Assembly (NCBI GenBank): GCA_965222745.1
Contig: CBDCUW010000005.1
Span: forward strand, 2,418,001-2,482,000
DNA: 64,000 nucleotides
From: CBDCUW01 sp965222745
GTDB taxonomy: Bacteria > Planctomycetota > Planctomycetia > Pirellulales > Pirellulaceae
Direction: 5' to 3'
Shown here: positions 1 through 8,092 of the stretch, piece by piece
How the letters are laid out: the number at the start of each line of letters is the position of its first letter
Position numbering within the stretch: position 1 is the first letter of the stretch
Made by a program: the position numbers and the translations under genes
The notes under the pieces: model-generated
Seen by the model: the letters and a program-made list of their open reading frames with translations, nothing else
Told to the model about the DNA's origin: nothing
Database searches by the model: none

Positions 1-2
1 TT

Positions 3-323
3 CTTTACGAACCACAGCGCTACGTCGCCCGCTGCAGTGGTGTCCTGCTGGAGATGATGGTACGCGGCATCCCGGTGATCGTGCCCGACGGCTGTTGGCT
101 CGCCGAACAAGTCCGGCTTGCCGGCGGTCACCGATCGATCGGGTTCATTTACCAGGATCGCAGCGAGATTCCGGATTTGATGAGCCAGTTCATTCGGCAT
201 CGAAACAAAATCCGCAACCATTCGATCGAGCACGCCACCCGCATCGCCAAGCGACACGACGCCAAAAACACCTTACTCAAGATGGGCCTGCCACCCATCA
301 AACAAGACGCCAAAGTCGCCTAG
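3..323 (+). CDS. Glycosyltransferase, C-terminal fragment (5' end outside window)
   Basis: An open frame runs in from the left edge and stops at TAG 321-323. The visible 106 residues begin before any start codon, so this is the end of a longer gene. The segment YVARCSGVLLEMM followed by RGIPVIVPDGCWLAEQ resembles the donor-sugar-binding end of GT-B glycosyltransferases, where a conserved Ser/Glu pair and a G-x-P-V-I/V-x-P turn close the nucleotide-sugar site. The tail is basic and His/Arg-rich. The class call is by pattern only; substrate and family cannot be told from this fragment. Confidence 0.55.
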   Translation, partial: LYEPQRYVARCSGVLLEMMVRGIPVIVPDGCWLAEQVRLAGGHRSIGFIYQDRSEIPDLMSQFIRHRNKIRNHSIEHATRIAKRHDAKNTLLKMGLPPIKQDAKVA

Positions 324-326
324 GCG

Positions 327-356
327 GTAGCCCGACTTGGGGACAAGTCGGCCTAC
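327..356. repeat. R2-type dispersed inverted repeat
   Basis: A hairpin with stem CCGACTTG / CAAGTCGG and loop GGGA, bracketed by GTAG and CTAC, begins 4 nt after the glycosyltransferase stop. Related copies lie at 34222-34284 and 39812-39900. It sits between convergent genes. Confidence 0.65.
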
Positions 357-385
357 AGTAGAATTTCCCAGAAGCTGCCACTTTC

Positions 386-2386
386 TCAGATGAGACGGCG
401 TAGAAGGTTTTCAAGAATTGGAGACGACCGTCGGTTGAGGCGTTGTCGCCAGGCAATGGCACTCGGATTTCCTTCACCTCCGAGTTCTGTCAGCATTGAA
501 ATCGCTCGCTCCACACCGGCAGTGTCCCGGTCGGCGAAGCAGATCTCCGCTTGGGCAGAGAACAAGGCGATTGCTTCAGAAACGTGCAACCGATCTTGTT
601 GGTAAACAGGAGCAAGCAACTCTCTCGCTTTCTGGATCTCACCATCACCGGCCATGATTTGAGCGACCGCAGCTCTGGCAAAGATGTACTCCGGATGGTC
701 TTGGTGCAGTTGCTGAATCAACGGCCGGGCCCTTTGGATGCCCTTGGATCCATCACGACGTATCCACACCGTGCATCGGTTGAAACTTGCGTTCACGTTG
801 CCGGGCTCCCTTTCCAAAACCTTCTCGAAGAGTGCCTCCGCGCGGTCGTAATCCCCCTCGTGCATCGCTCCGATACCATCAGCAATCCACTCCAATACTT
901 CTGGTGAATCACTTGCCTTCTTTTTGGCTTCGTCGTAGATCTCCGCGTTCAGCAGCTGAACTTCCGTCCAACAACCGCTCGAAAACACTCGATGGGGACC
1001 GGGGCCTACTGCTTGCTGCCTGTTCAAAAACATCAACGCTTTCGCCCTCAGGGAGTCGGGCCCCCGCGTTCCAAGCGCAAAACTCTTCAGCGCATCGATC
1101 ATGGCGGGAGAACCCTCCGCCATCGCCAGTCGCAAGGCAAACTCACGGCCAACCAGATCTCCACGGTCCAACAACGCGGGAACAAGAAAAGCGAATCGAG
1201 CGAACTCATCAGACGCTTTTGCATCACCTCGACGCCTCCGATCAGCGATCCGGTCCATGGTGGATTGGGGAATCCATTTGGTAAATGAATTTGCCCACGG
1301 CGCGTGCCCAATGCCATCGCTCAAGTCATCCTGGTTTTGTTCAGCCTCCGGGACCTTCGTATTCAACTTCTTCAGTTTCTGCCAGCACTTCTTTGCCTGA
1401 TCAAGCTTGCCCTGCCGGTGCTGAACGTAGGCCATGAAGTGCAAGCGACTAGCCTTGTTGTAATCATCCACAAGAAAATCGCCGCAGCCGTCGCACAGTT
1501 CGGCCAGTTCTTCATCCCGTCCTAGAAAAGCGAGCAATTCAAATGCTCCCACCAAGGCGTCCTGATGAGTGGGAGGATCGGCCACGATCTCATCGGCAAT
1601 TCGGTTGGCTTGCTGCTCTCGTCCTGTCAGGAAATAGAGTTTCGCCAACAACACTTCCGCAAAGCGATTCTCCGGAACCAGCCGCCGCGTTTCCTCGGTG
1701 ACCGAAACGGCCTCTTCCGAATGTCCGTCCTGGAAACAGGCGACAGCCAGATTGTTCCGTGCCGAACCAAACCTTGGCACTAGCGCGAGTAATTCGCGGC
1801 ATTTCTCCGCACACTCCGAAAAACGATTTCGCTGCAGGAGAGCCAGGGAAGTCTCGTGCATCACGCACCAATCGAATCCGTTCTCTGCGGGGAACTCCAC
1901 TGCCTTGATTCGCCTGTCGCACTCCTCCTGGAGCACGTCGATCAGCTGCCTGATTTTGGGAACATGGGAGTGTTCAGGCCAGTTCTCAAGGTAAATTCGA
2001 TAATTTGCCAACGCGATCGTAGCGTAATCACAATGCAGCGATTCCTGGGCAAACATCAAACGAGCTTCGGCGTCGCGTGGACGGAGCACCGTCAAGCGGT
2101 CAGCCAATTCGTAGCTGCGCAGGTGATCTTTCCGTTGTTGCGAAACGAACAACAGCGCTTCGACCACCTGATAGTACTCGACCCCGCGCCGATCGATCCG
2201 CTCCAACAACTCGGCCGCTTCATCAAGCTGCCCTTCCTCCGCCAATTCATAAGCAAGATCAACGCGTTCGGAGAGCTTTCGGGAGAGCGTCGGGCCAGCC
2301 AGCTGACGGCTTCTTTTTTCCCGATCCTTTTGACGCCTTTGTTTCCGCTGCTTCTTACGGGTCTTCGAAAGTTGGCTGCGCGACAT
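386..2386 (-). CDS. TPR-repeat protein with basic N-terminus
   Basis: A 666-residue soluble protein with no signal peptide. Residues 1-30 are extremely basic and polar (many K, R, Q). The rest is helical and reads as degenerate tetratricopeptide repeats, clearest near the N-terminus (AYELAEEGQLDEAAELLERI) and near residues 500-560 (GIGAMHEGDYDRAEALFEKV, then LEREPGNVNASFNR). TPRs mediate protein-protein contacts; no catalytic motif is seen. The frame is open 24 codons further upstream, but AAGGAGGAGGAAAGG lies directly before the ATG at 2386, which decides the start. It follows the lipid-cluster hydrolase/methyltransferase gene on the same strand after 72 bp and could be co-transcribed. Specific role unknown. 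Confidence 0.8.
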   Translation of the reverse strand: MSRSQLSKTRKKQRKQRRQKDREKRSRQLAGPTLSRKLSERVDLAYELAEEGQLDEAAELLERIDRRGVEYYQVVEALLFVSQQRKDHLRSYELADRLTVLRPRDAEARLMFAQESLHCDYATIALANYRIYLENWPEHSHVPKIRQLIDVLQEECDRRIKAVEFPAENGFDWCVMHETSLALLQRNRFSECAEKCRELLALVPRFGSARNNLAVACFQDGHSEEAVSVTEETRRLVPENRFAEVLLAKLYFLTGREQQANRIADEIVADPPTHQDALVGAFELLAFLGRDEELAELCDGCGDFLVDDYNKASRLHFMAYVQHRQGKLDQAKKCWQKLKKLNTKVPEAEQNQDDLSDGIGHAPWANSFTKWIPQSTMDRIADRRRRGDAKASDEFARFAFLVPALLDRGDLVGREFALRLAMAEGSPAMIDALKSFALGTRGPDSLRAKALMFLNRQQAVGPGPHRVFSSGCWTEVQLLNAEIYDEAKKKASDSPEVLEWIADGIGAMHEGDYDRAEALFEKVLEREPGNVNASFNRCTVWIRRDGSKGIQRARPLIQQLHQDHPEYIFARAAVAQIMAGDGEIQKARELLAPVYQQDRLHVSEAIALFSAQAEICFADRDTAGVERAISMLTELGGEGNPSAIAWRQRLNRRSSPILENLLRRLI

Positions 2387-2458
2387 CCTTTCCTCCTCCT
2401 TGTGTGAATGCGGTAAGCTACCACAATTCCAAAATCCGGCAAAGCGTTCTTCATCCAT

Positions 2459-4255
2459 TCAACCAGCGACCTGATTGGTCGCCAGTGCCACGCTAAAGAT
2501 TCCCCATTGATCGAGATACATTTTTTCGCGTTGCAAGCCGGCTTCTCTTACGAGGGCGTCCATTTCGGCTTGGCTGCGGCAGCGCATGATCCATCGATCT
2601 CCGTCGCGGTTGGGTAACACTCGGGCGATCATCTCTTGTTGTGGATGCCAGGGTTGGTCGGTGTATAGCAACCAGCCGCCGTCAACCATCACGCTGGCGA
2701 TTCCCTGCAAGGATTTCTTCAACAGCTCGTTGGCAGGAAACAGTTCATACAATCCCGACACGATTGCAATGTGGACCTTTGTGCCAGCGGCTGCTCGAAT
2801 TGCACCGGGATCAAAGGCATCGCTTTGTCGAAACTCGACGCGGTCGGATAGTCCGAACTGCTCGGCCAGTTGACGTCCCTGAGCGATTCCACCGGGATCG
2901 CGATCGCACAAGATCGCTCGAATTGGCAGGGATTCGTTTCGCTTGATCGTTTCCAACACGTATCGGCCAGGGCCGGCAGCGATGTCCATGATGGTGACTT
3001 CGCCGAATCGCTGGACCGCGTTGGCGATCGCTTCATCCAGCAACCGTTCCATGTGGACTTTGCGCTGCCGAATTCCGCGCCAACCGATCGAATCGAGGTA
3101 CCCGCGATCGATCATCTTGCCAACAAGCGTCGTACCTTCGGCTCGATTCCGGTAGACGTAATCGAGCGATTGCCCCGAATCGAATCCGCTTTGCCAACCG
3201 ATTCGGATGCCGCGACTGGGCCGGCCGGCGGTATGAAGCGCCAACCGTTGACAGCCAAACCAGGCTCGGCGAAAGAGAGAGGGTGGTCGCTGCAACGCCT
3301 GGTATTTCGCTTGAGAACCACCTGCCAGCGTGTCGCTGCTGGGCGCCTTCATCGGCCGCCCGAACCGCTGCCGTAGGAAATCGGCCGTCTTGGCGATGAC
3401 TTGCTCACGTCCCTGGTCCCAGAAGGTACTGTGATAACCACCGTCCAATACATCCAGCTGTTTGTCGGGCGACGAAAGCCGCTCAAAAAACTTCTGTTGG
3501 ACGTCTTTTCGTACCACGTAATCGTGTCCCGAAACCATCATCAGCGTGGGTGTGTGGATCGCTGCCGCATCATCGATCAAGCGTGTCGACGTATCGTACA
3601 AATCCAACAAAATGTTGACGGCGATTTGCGGAGAGACCAGCGGATCATCGGCATAGAACCGAGCCTGCTGAGAATCACGCGTCAGCATCGACGGACGAAC
3701 GTAGCTGCGAATGAAACTTTCGGGCCGAACCTTCTGTAACATTCGCAGCCCGGAAATCGCGAAGGGGACGTAAAGCTTGATTCGTAGTGCCGGTGTTGCA
3801 AGCACCATTGCCCGGATCGGAGGGGCGTAATCGTGAACCCAAGCCGCGGCCAACACCGCGCCGACACTTTGTCCAACCACCACGATATCGTCGACCTTGA
3901 TGTGGTAGGTGCGATCAATATGCTGAGCAAATTCCTCGGCATCACGAACCATTCGTGAAAAGCTTTCCGCTGCTCCGCGCTTGCCTTCGGTGCGACCGTG
4001 CCCACGAGCGTCCCAGGCAAAGAACCAACAATCATCCAGCCCGCTGGTATCGACAAACTCTTGCCAGCGCCCTGAATGTTCGTGCCCACGATGAAACAGC
4101 ATCACCCCTTGCGAACTGCTGGCGGTAGGCTTCCAAACGCGGTAGAAAATCTCCTGACCGTCACTGGCTAAAAAGGAAGCTTCATCGGCCGGGCGGGTCG
4201 AATCGGAAAAACCGGTGCTGTTGTTTGGCGAGACCTCGACGGCGGCGGGCATCAT
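2459..4255 (-). CDS. Bifunctional alpha/beta hydrolase - SAM methyltransferase (YnbC-like)
   Basis: A 598-residue fusion. Residues 25-300 form an S33-type alpha/beta hydrolase (monoacylglycerol-lipase-like): HRGHEHSGR 55-63 for the oxyanion hole, nucleophile elbow GQSVG 128-132 (Ser130), acid Asp245 in SGHD, His275 in GGYHS. Residues 345-598 form a class I methyltransferase with motif I IMDIAAGPGR at 422-431. This order and length match E. coli YnbC (about 585 aa). The family name is known, but I know of no demonstrated reaction. It overlaps the upstream CDP-alcohol phosphatidyltransferase by ATGA (start 4255, that gene's stop at 4252), so the two should be translationally coupled. The frame stays open far upstream, but that part is the other gene in a second frame. 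A role in lysolipid or headgroup processing is inference. Confidence 0.88.
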   Translation of the reverse strand: MMPAAVEVSPNNSTGFSDSTRPADEASFLASDGQEIFYRVWKPTASSSQGVMLFHRGHEHSGRWQEFVDTSGLDDCWFFAWDARGHGRTEGKRGAAESFSRMVRDAEEFAQHIDRTYHIKVDDIVVVGQSVGAVLAAAWVHDYAPPIRAMVLATPALRIKLYVPFAISGLRMLQKVRPESFIRSYVRPSMLTRDSQQARFYADDPLVSPQIAVNILLDLYDTSTRLIDDAAAIHTPTLMMVSGHDYVVRKDVQQKFFERLSSPDKQLDVLDGGYHSTFWDQGREQVIAKTADFLRQRFGRPMKAPSSDTLAGGSQAKYQALQRPPSLFRRAWFGCQRLALHTAGRPSRGIRIGWQSGFDSGQSLDYVYRNRAEGTTLVGKMIDRGYLDSIGWRGIRQRKVHMERLLDEAIANAVQRFGEVTIMDIAAGPGRYVLETIKRNESLPIRAILCDRDPGGIAQGRQLAEQFGLSDRVEFRQSDAFDPGAIRAAAGTKVHIAIVSGLYELFPANELLKKSLQGIASVMVDGGWLLYTDQPWHPQQEMIARVLPNRDGDRWIMRCRSQAEMDALVREAGLQREKMYLDQWGIFSVALATNQVAG

Positions 4256-4905
4256 GGTTCCTTTTCGGTTTCGGATGACACTGGCTGGGATGACGACTCC
4301 CCGCTGTTTGTATCCAGAGCCCGCCTGGCTCGATTGATCACGGTCCACGCCGACAAAGCGACCAACACCCAGGCATAGATCGATGCCCATTTCCCGTCGA
4401 TCGCCCCCAACGCCAACAACAGGGCTAACAATCCAACCCAGAAAGCTCGATCGCTTTTTCCCATCGGCCCGTCGTATCGGCGATCGCTGCCGATCTGTAC
4501 CGCGACCACACCGGTGAACTCGACCATCACGGCCGCCAACACGAAGATCACGATGGACCATGTTTCGATTTCAGGCAGTGCAGCCAGCGGCAAATACAAA
4601 GCCGCGTCGCTGGCGACATCGCCCGTTTCATTCAGCACTGCGCCCAGCCGACTCTTCTGCCCAAACTCACGAGCCAGCATTCCGTCGATCGCGTTCAAGC
4701 CCATTCGCAGCAACAGCACGACCGGTAATAGCCCCAGCGGCCAGCTTTGATCAGAGAAGCAAACGATCAACCCGCCTGCCAGTGCCGACAACACCACCGC
4801 CGCGAGGGTGACCTGGTTGGCAGTGACGCCCGCGGACGCAAGCCGGCCGACAGCGGGCCGGAGCAACGCCTGGAATCGAGGCTTGAGATCGTAGACGCTG
4901 GGCAT
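4252..4905 (-). CDS. CDP-alcohol phosphatidyltransferase family protein (YnbA-like)
   Basis: A 217-residue integral membrane protein with about six hydrophobic segments. It has the CDP-alcohol phosphatidyltransferase signature, in which a CDP-linked lipid and an alcohol are joined with release of CMP: D74-G-M-L-A-R79 then G88-x3-N92-x3-D96. The usual pattern has Asp at the position of N92; the first pair and the last (general base) Asp are kept. Length and context match E. coli YnbA. It is the first gene of the minus-strand pair and overlaps the hydrolase/methyltransferase by 4 nt. The divergent cytidylyltransferase starts 174 bp away, so one intergenic region probably drives both pairs. The alcohol substrate is unknown. 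Confidence 0.88.
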   Translation of the reverse strand: MPSVYDLKPRFQALLRPAVGRLASAGVTANQVTLAAVVLSALAGGLIVCFSDQSWPLGLLPVVLLLRMGLNAIDGMLAREFGQKSRLGAVLNETGDVASDAALYLPLAALPEIETWSIVIFVLAAVMVEFTGVVAVQIGSDRRYDGPMGKSDRAFWVGLLALLLALGAIDGKWASIYAWVLVALSAWTVINRARRALDTNSGESSSQPVSSETEKEP

Positions 4906-5079
4906 GTTTCTCTGCTGAACCAGTCTCGAATCGATTCGCCGATTGCCGACGAGGCGCTGATGAAACTAAAGTGTAGCACCGTTTTGACAGCGACGATAAC
5001 CAATGCAAAGTACCGTGGTGCGCGGACTCTGTAAGAATCTGCATCGTGTTCCAGGTAAACCAGCGGTGACGCCACACCC

Positions 5080-6051
5080 ATGACCCATCTTGCTCCCGAA
5101 GTACGCATCACGATTGTCTGCATTTTTGCGGCGCTGTGCGTGTCAAGCCTGGCGTCGGTCGCGCTGGCGCGTTGGAAACCGCATCGGGACTTTCGTGAAT
5201 TGCGCAGCCGCGTGCGAACCTGGTGGATCATCGTCGGACTGTTCACGGTGATGCTGGCTTGGTCACCCACAGCAGCAATCTGCTTTTTGGGGCTGGTGAG
5301 TTACCTGGCGCTGAAAGAATTCTTGTCGATGACCCCGACGCGGCGAGCCGACCGGCGCGTCTTGTTTTACGCCTACCTTTCGGTCTTGGTCCAATACTAT
5401 TTTGCGGCGACAGCCTGGTACGGCATGTTCATCATGTTCATTCCAGTGCTGATGTTCATTTGGCTGCCCACTCGAATGTGGATGATCGGTCAGACCGAAG
5501 GATTTCTTCGGGCCGCCGGATCGCTGCACTGGGCGTTGATGATTTCGGTGTTCAGTTTGTCGCACGCCGCTTTTCTGCTGGTCTTTCCAGTTGGCAGCGA
5601 TCCGCGAGTGGCTCCGATTTATCCGTCGCCGCTGGCCGAGCAACATCCGGGGCCGGGACTGCTGATGTTCTTGATTTTGTTGACGGAACTGAACGACATT
5701 TTTCAATATGTTTGGGGCAAATCTCTGGGACGTCGCAAGGTGGCACCAACCGTCAGTCCAGGAAAGACCTACGCCGGTTTGATTGGCGGTGTGGCGACCA
5801 CGGTGGGGATCGCCACCGTGGTGGGTCCTCAAATGACCTTCCTGGATTCAACCCGCGCGCTACTGGCCGGAGTGATCATTGCGGTCGCCGGGTTCGCGGG
5901 TGATCTGTGCATGTCGGCGCTCAAACGCGATTTAAAAATCAAAGACTTCGGCGCCACCCTTCCCGGTCATGGCGGTGTTCTGGACCGAGTCGATTCGCTT
6001 GTGTTCACGGCACCCTTGTTTTTCCACTTTGTTTATTTTTGCTACGGTTGA
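5080..6051 (+). CDS. Phosphatidate cytidylyltransferase (CdsA/YnbB family)
   Basis: A 323-residue polytopic inner-membrane enzyme expected to make CDP-diacylglycerol from phosphatidate and CTP. The C-terminal family signature is clear: LKRDLKIKDFG, then PGHGGVLDRVDS, near residues 285-310. About eight hydrophobic segments precede it. Length fits E. coli YnbB (about 298 aa) and CdsA. The stop codon overlaps the next start by one base (TGATG), so it is coupled to the downstream acyltransferase. It faces the YnbA/YnbC-like pair across 174 bp. Because planctomycetes also need a housekeeping CdsA, this may be a dedicated second copy serving the local pathway; that is inference. Confidence 0.9.
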   Translation: MTHLAPEVRITIVCIFAALCVSSLASVALARWKPHRDFRELRSRVRTWWIIVGLFTVMLAWSPTAAICFLGLVSYLALKEFLSMTPTRRADRRVLFYAYLSVLVQYYFAATAWYGMFIMFIPVLMFIWLPTRMWMIGQTEGFLRAAGSLHWALMISVFSLSHAAFLLVFPVGSDPRVAPIYPSPLAEQHPGPGLLMFLILLTELNDIFQYVWGKSLGRRKVAPTVSPGKTYAGLIGGVATTVGIATVVGPQMTFLDSTRALLAGVIIAVAGFAGDLCMSALKRDLKIKDFGATLPGHGGVLDRVDSLVFTAPLFFHFVYFCYG

Positions 6052-6707
6052 TGAACCACTTTTTGCGCACCGCGTTTTTCGCACTCGTCGTTCGTCCCCT
6101 GATGATCATCGTCTTGGGGACCAACGTTCGCCGCGTCGAGCTCTTGCCTGAGCGTGGGCCGGCAATCATCGTTGCCAACCACAACAGCCACCTGGATGTT
6201 TTTGCCCTGATGAACGTGCTGGGATTGCGGCGGCTTCGGGCGGTTCGACCTGTCGCCGCGGCCGATTATTTTTTGACTCGTCCCCTGCGCCGTTGGTTTG
6301 CGACCCGTATCGTGGGAATCATTCCGATCGACCGCAACAAGACTCGTCGCGAAGATGGCAAGCATCCACTCGAACCAATTTCGGATGTGATTCGCGACGG
6401 CGGAATCGTGTTGCTGTTTCCCGAAGGGACGCGAGGAGAGCCGGAGCAAATGGAGGACTTCCAGACGGGAGTCGCTCATTTGGCACGGCGGCATCCCGAC
6501 GTACCGATCACGCCGGTGTTCATGCACGGTCTGGGCAAAGCACTGCCGAAGGGAGAAGGGCTGCTGGTTCCGTTCTTTTGCGATCTCTTTGTCGGGCAGC
6601 CGATCGAATCGGGCTTGGGCAAGAAGGAGTTCATGGAGGCTTTGGCGAAATCGATGGACCAGCTTTCGGACGAACTGCCGGTACCTACGTGGACCGAAGC
6701 GGGATAA
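6051..6707 (+). CDS. 1-acyl-sn-glycerol-3-phosphate acyltransferase (PlsC family)
   Basis: A 218-residue lysophospholipid acyltransferase with an N-terminal membrane anchor (residues 5-24). Catalytic motif I is NHNSHLD at 43-49 (His44, Asp49); motif III is FPEGTRG at 123-129. These define the PlsC fold that moves an acyl chain from acyl-CoA or acyl-ACP to lysophosphatidate. The start ATG at 6051 overlaps the cytidylyltransferase stop (TGATG). The same frame is open upstream but lies inside that gene. With the cytidylyltransferase, phosphatidyltransferase and hydrolase around it, it completes a compact lipid assembly and remodelling set. An R1 repeat array begins 3 nt after the stop. Confidence 0.9.
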   Translation: MNHFLRTAFFALVVRPLMIIVLGTNVRRVELLPERGPAIIVANHNSHLDVFALMNVLGLRRLRAVRPVAAADYFLTRPLRRWFATRIVGIIPIDRNKTRREDGKHPLEPISDVIRDGGIVLLFPEGTRGEPEQMEDFQTGVAHLARRHPDVPITPVFMHGLGKALPKGEGLLVPFFCDLFVGQPIESGLGKKEFMEALAKSMDQLSDELPVPTWTEAG

Positions 6708-6710
6708 TCC

Positions 6711-6931
6711 GTCGGCGATTTCTCCCAAATCGCGGTGCGTAGCCAGTTCAGACTGTCGGCGATTTCTCCGAAATCGTTTGTGCGTAGCCAGTTCAGACTG
6801 TCGGCGATTTCTCCGAAATCGCAGTGCGTAGCCAGTTCGGAGAACTGGCCGACGGATCGCTTGTGCGTAGCCGGTTCGGAGAACCGGCCGACGGATCGCT
6901 TGTGCGTAGCCAGTTCAGAGAACTGGCCGGC
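6711..6931. repeat. R1 hairpin-repeat array (five units)
   Basis: Five tandem units start at 6711, 6755, 6800, 6854 and 6893. The unit at 6800-6853 is a complete 54-bp copy: GTCGGC, hairpin GCGATTTC-TCC-GAAATCGC, a short linker, hairpin GCCAGTTC-GGA-GAACTGGC overlapping a closing GCCGAC. Units at 6711 and 6755 keep the first hairpin but only half of the second. The last two have only the second hairpin, with stem variants GCCGGTTC/GAACCGGC and GCCAGTTC/GAACTGGC. The array fills the gap between convergent genes, where it could act as a two-way terminator or mRNA end protector. Confidence 0.9.
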
Positions 6932-6944
6932 GGTGGTCGACGGA

Positions 6945-7394
6945 TCACCGGTGCATCGGTGTATCGACTGCGTAGGCTTCGACCTCGAAGGGATTGTCGC
7001 GGTATCCGTCACGGCCTCGCAAATAGAGGAAGGCCGAAGCGCCCAGGTAGGCGGGAATGAAAACGATCCCCCAGCGTTCGTATTGGCGAACGTGCACTCT
7101 TTCATGCGTGCGGGTGACATCGAGCGCGGCTTGGGTCTGCCCAAAGACGACATGCCCGAACGTCATCGCCATCGCAGGGACAGGAAATCGGCTCAGGGCT
7201 CCCGCGATCCAAGGACCGTGGATCTCGATCACCCCGTCGACACGCCGAAATCGGCCTGCCAGCATCAGGCCCGCCGAGATTCCCAGCAGGGTGTAAGGCA
7301 GCGGCCACAGATAGGCTGCCAATCGAACCAGCTTGCGAAACAAACGCTCTTCTCCCCAAACCCCGAAACCGAGAACAGCCTGGAAACGGAACAC
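6945..7394 (-). CDS. Small membrane protein with HExxH-like motif
   Basis: A 149-residue protein with hydrophobic stretches near residues 28-47, 66-82 and 108-122. Between the last two lies T-H-E-R-V-H-V-R-Q-Y-E-R-W-G, matching the HExxH zinc-binding pattern of zincin peptidases, followed about 35 residues later by an acidic EVEAY that could supply a third ligand. I recognise no family and proteolysis is not shown. The listed start is a GTG at 7394. A TTG at 7343 has GGGGAG eight bases upstream and would give a 132-residue protein beginning at the first hydrophobic segment; it may be the true start. Confidence 0.6.
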   Translation of the reverse strand: MFRFQAVLGFGVWGEERLFRKLVRLAAYLWPLPYTLLGISAGLMLAGRFRRVDGVIEIHGPWIAGALSRFPVPAMAMTFGHVVFGQTQAALDVTRTHERVHVRQYERWGIVFIPAYLGASAFLYLRGRDGYRDNPFEVEAYAVDTPMHR

Positions 7395-7481
7395 GATCGA
7401 ATCGTGAGACCGAACCCCAGGCTGTTCTGTTGATCGAGAATTGTCAAACGGAAAGCGGTTGCTGGCTCGAGGGGCGGCGAA

Positions 7482-7877
7482 TCATTCTTCGCCCAACTCT
7501 TCCTCGTCGGCCTCGATTTCAAAATCGTTTTCTTCGTCGAACTCGTCGACTTGAAGCCCTTCAACCTGCTCCGGGGTCAATTTGACGTAACCGAGGTTGC
7601 GAATCACTTCCAACACTTCGCTGCAAGTCGGAAACATCCTCCCGGCGTCCCGCTTGTAGTCGTCCATCGCCCGCATGAACTCGATTTCATCCTCGTTGTA
7701 GTCACGCTCGCAGGTGGTCGGATCGATATGGCGACGACGTTGTTTTTTCCGCTTGGCCGGCGGGGTCGTTTCGCTGCCAGCCACTTCATTTTCGCCTTGG
7801 CGACGATCACCACGACGACGGTCCATGGTGATGACATCTTCGTGGGCGGCTTGTTCTGCGACTTTGGAAACGGCCAT
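7482..7877 (-). CDS. Small acidic-tailed conserved protein (paralogue of 59234-59536)
   Basis: A 131-residue soluble protein. The N-terminal half is basic (DRRRGDRRQ, KRKKQRRR). A central helical block near residues 64-100 contains A-M-D-D-Y-K, T-C-S-E-V-L-E-V and N-L-G-Y. The tail is strongly acidic (EFDEENDFEIEADEEELGEE). The central block aligns without gaps to the small protein at 59234-59536, with 16 of 34 residues identical by eye. No catalytic motif, signal peptide or membrane segment. The bipolar charge suggests a nucleic-acid- or ribosome-associated adaptor, but that is a guess. Confidence 0.7.
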   Translation of the reverse strand: MAVSKVAEQAAHEDVITMDRRRGDRRQGENEVAGSETTPPAKRKKQRRRHIDPTTCERDYNEDEIEFMRAMDDYKRDAGRMFPTCSEVLEVIRNLGYVKLTPEQVEGLQVDEFDEENDFEIEADEEELGEE

Positions 7878-8092
7878 GCTTTTGATCCTTGGAAGGTGGG
7901 AGAGTGATGCGGGTGAGGCGACTCCGGAAGGGTGGCAAAAAACCGTAGCACACCGATTACGCCGCCGCGGCCGATCACGGGCAGTTTGCCGTCTGGAAAA
8001 GAGTAAACGGCTGGGTAAGAAGCCCGGTTGTTCCGGATGTAACGACTGGGCCTGCCGTGGATCGCTGCCCCAGCGGCGTCGACTGGTGCCCG

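Noticed and set aside
4256..4561. 102-codon N-terminal extension of the hydrolase/methyltransferase
   Set aside because: It lies inside the phosphatidyltransferase gene in another frame; the ATGA overlap gives the natural start.
6711..6931. Tandem repeats that could be read as a CRISPR array
   Set aside because: Units abut without unique spacers, contain two palindromes each, and recur singly elsewhere; no cas gene is present.
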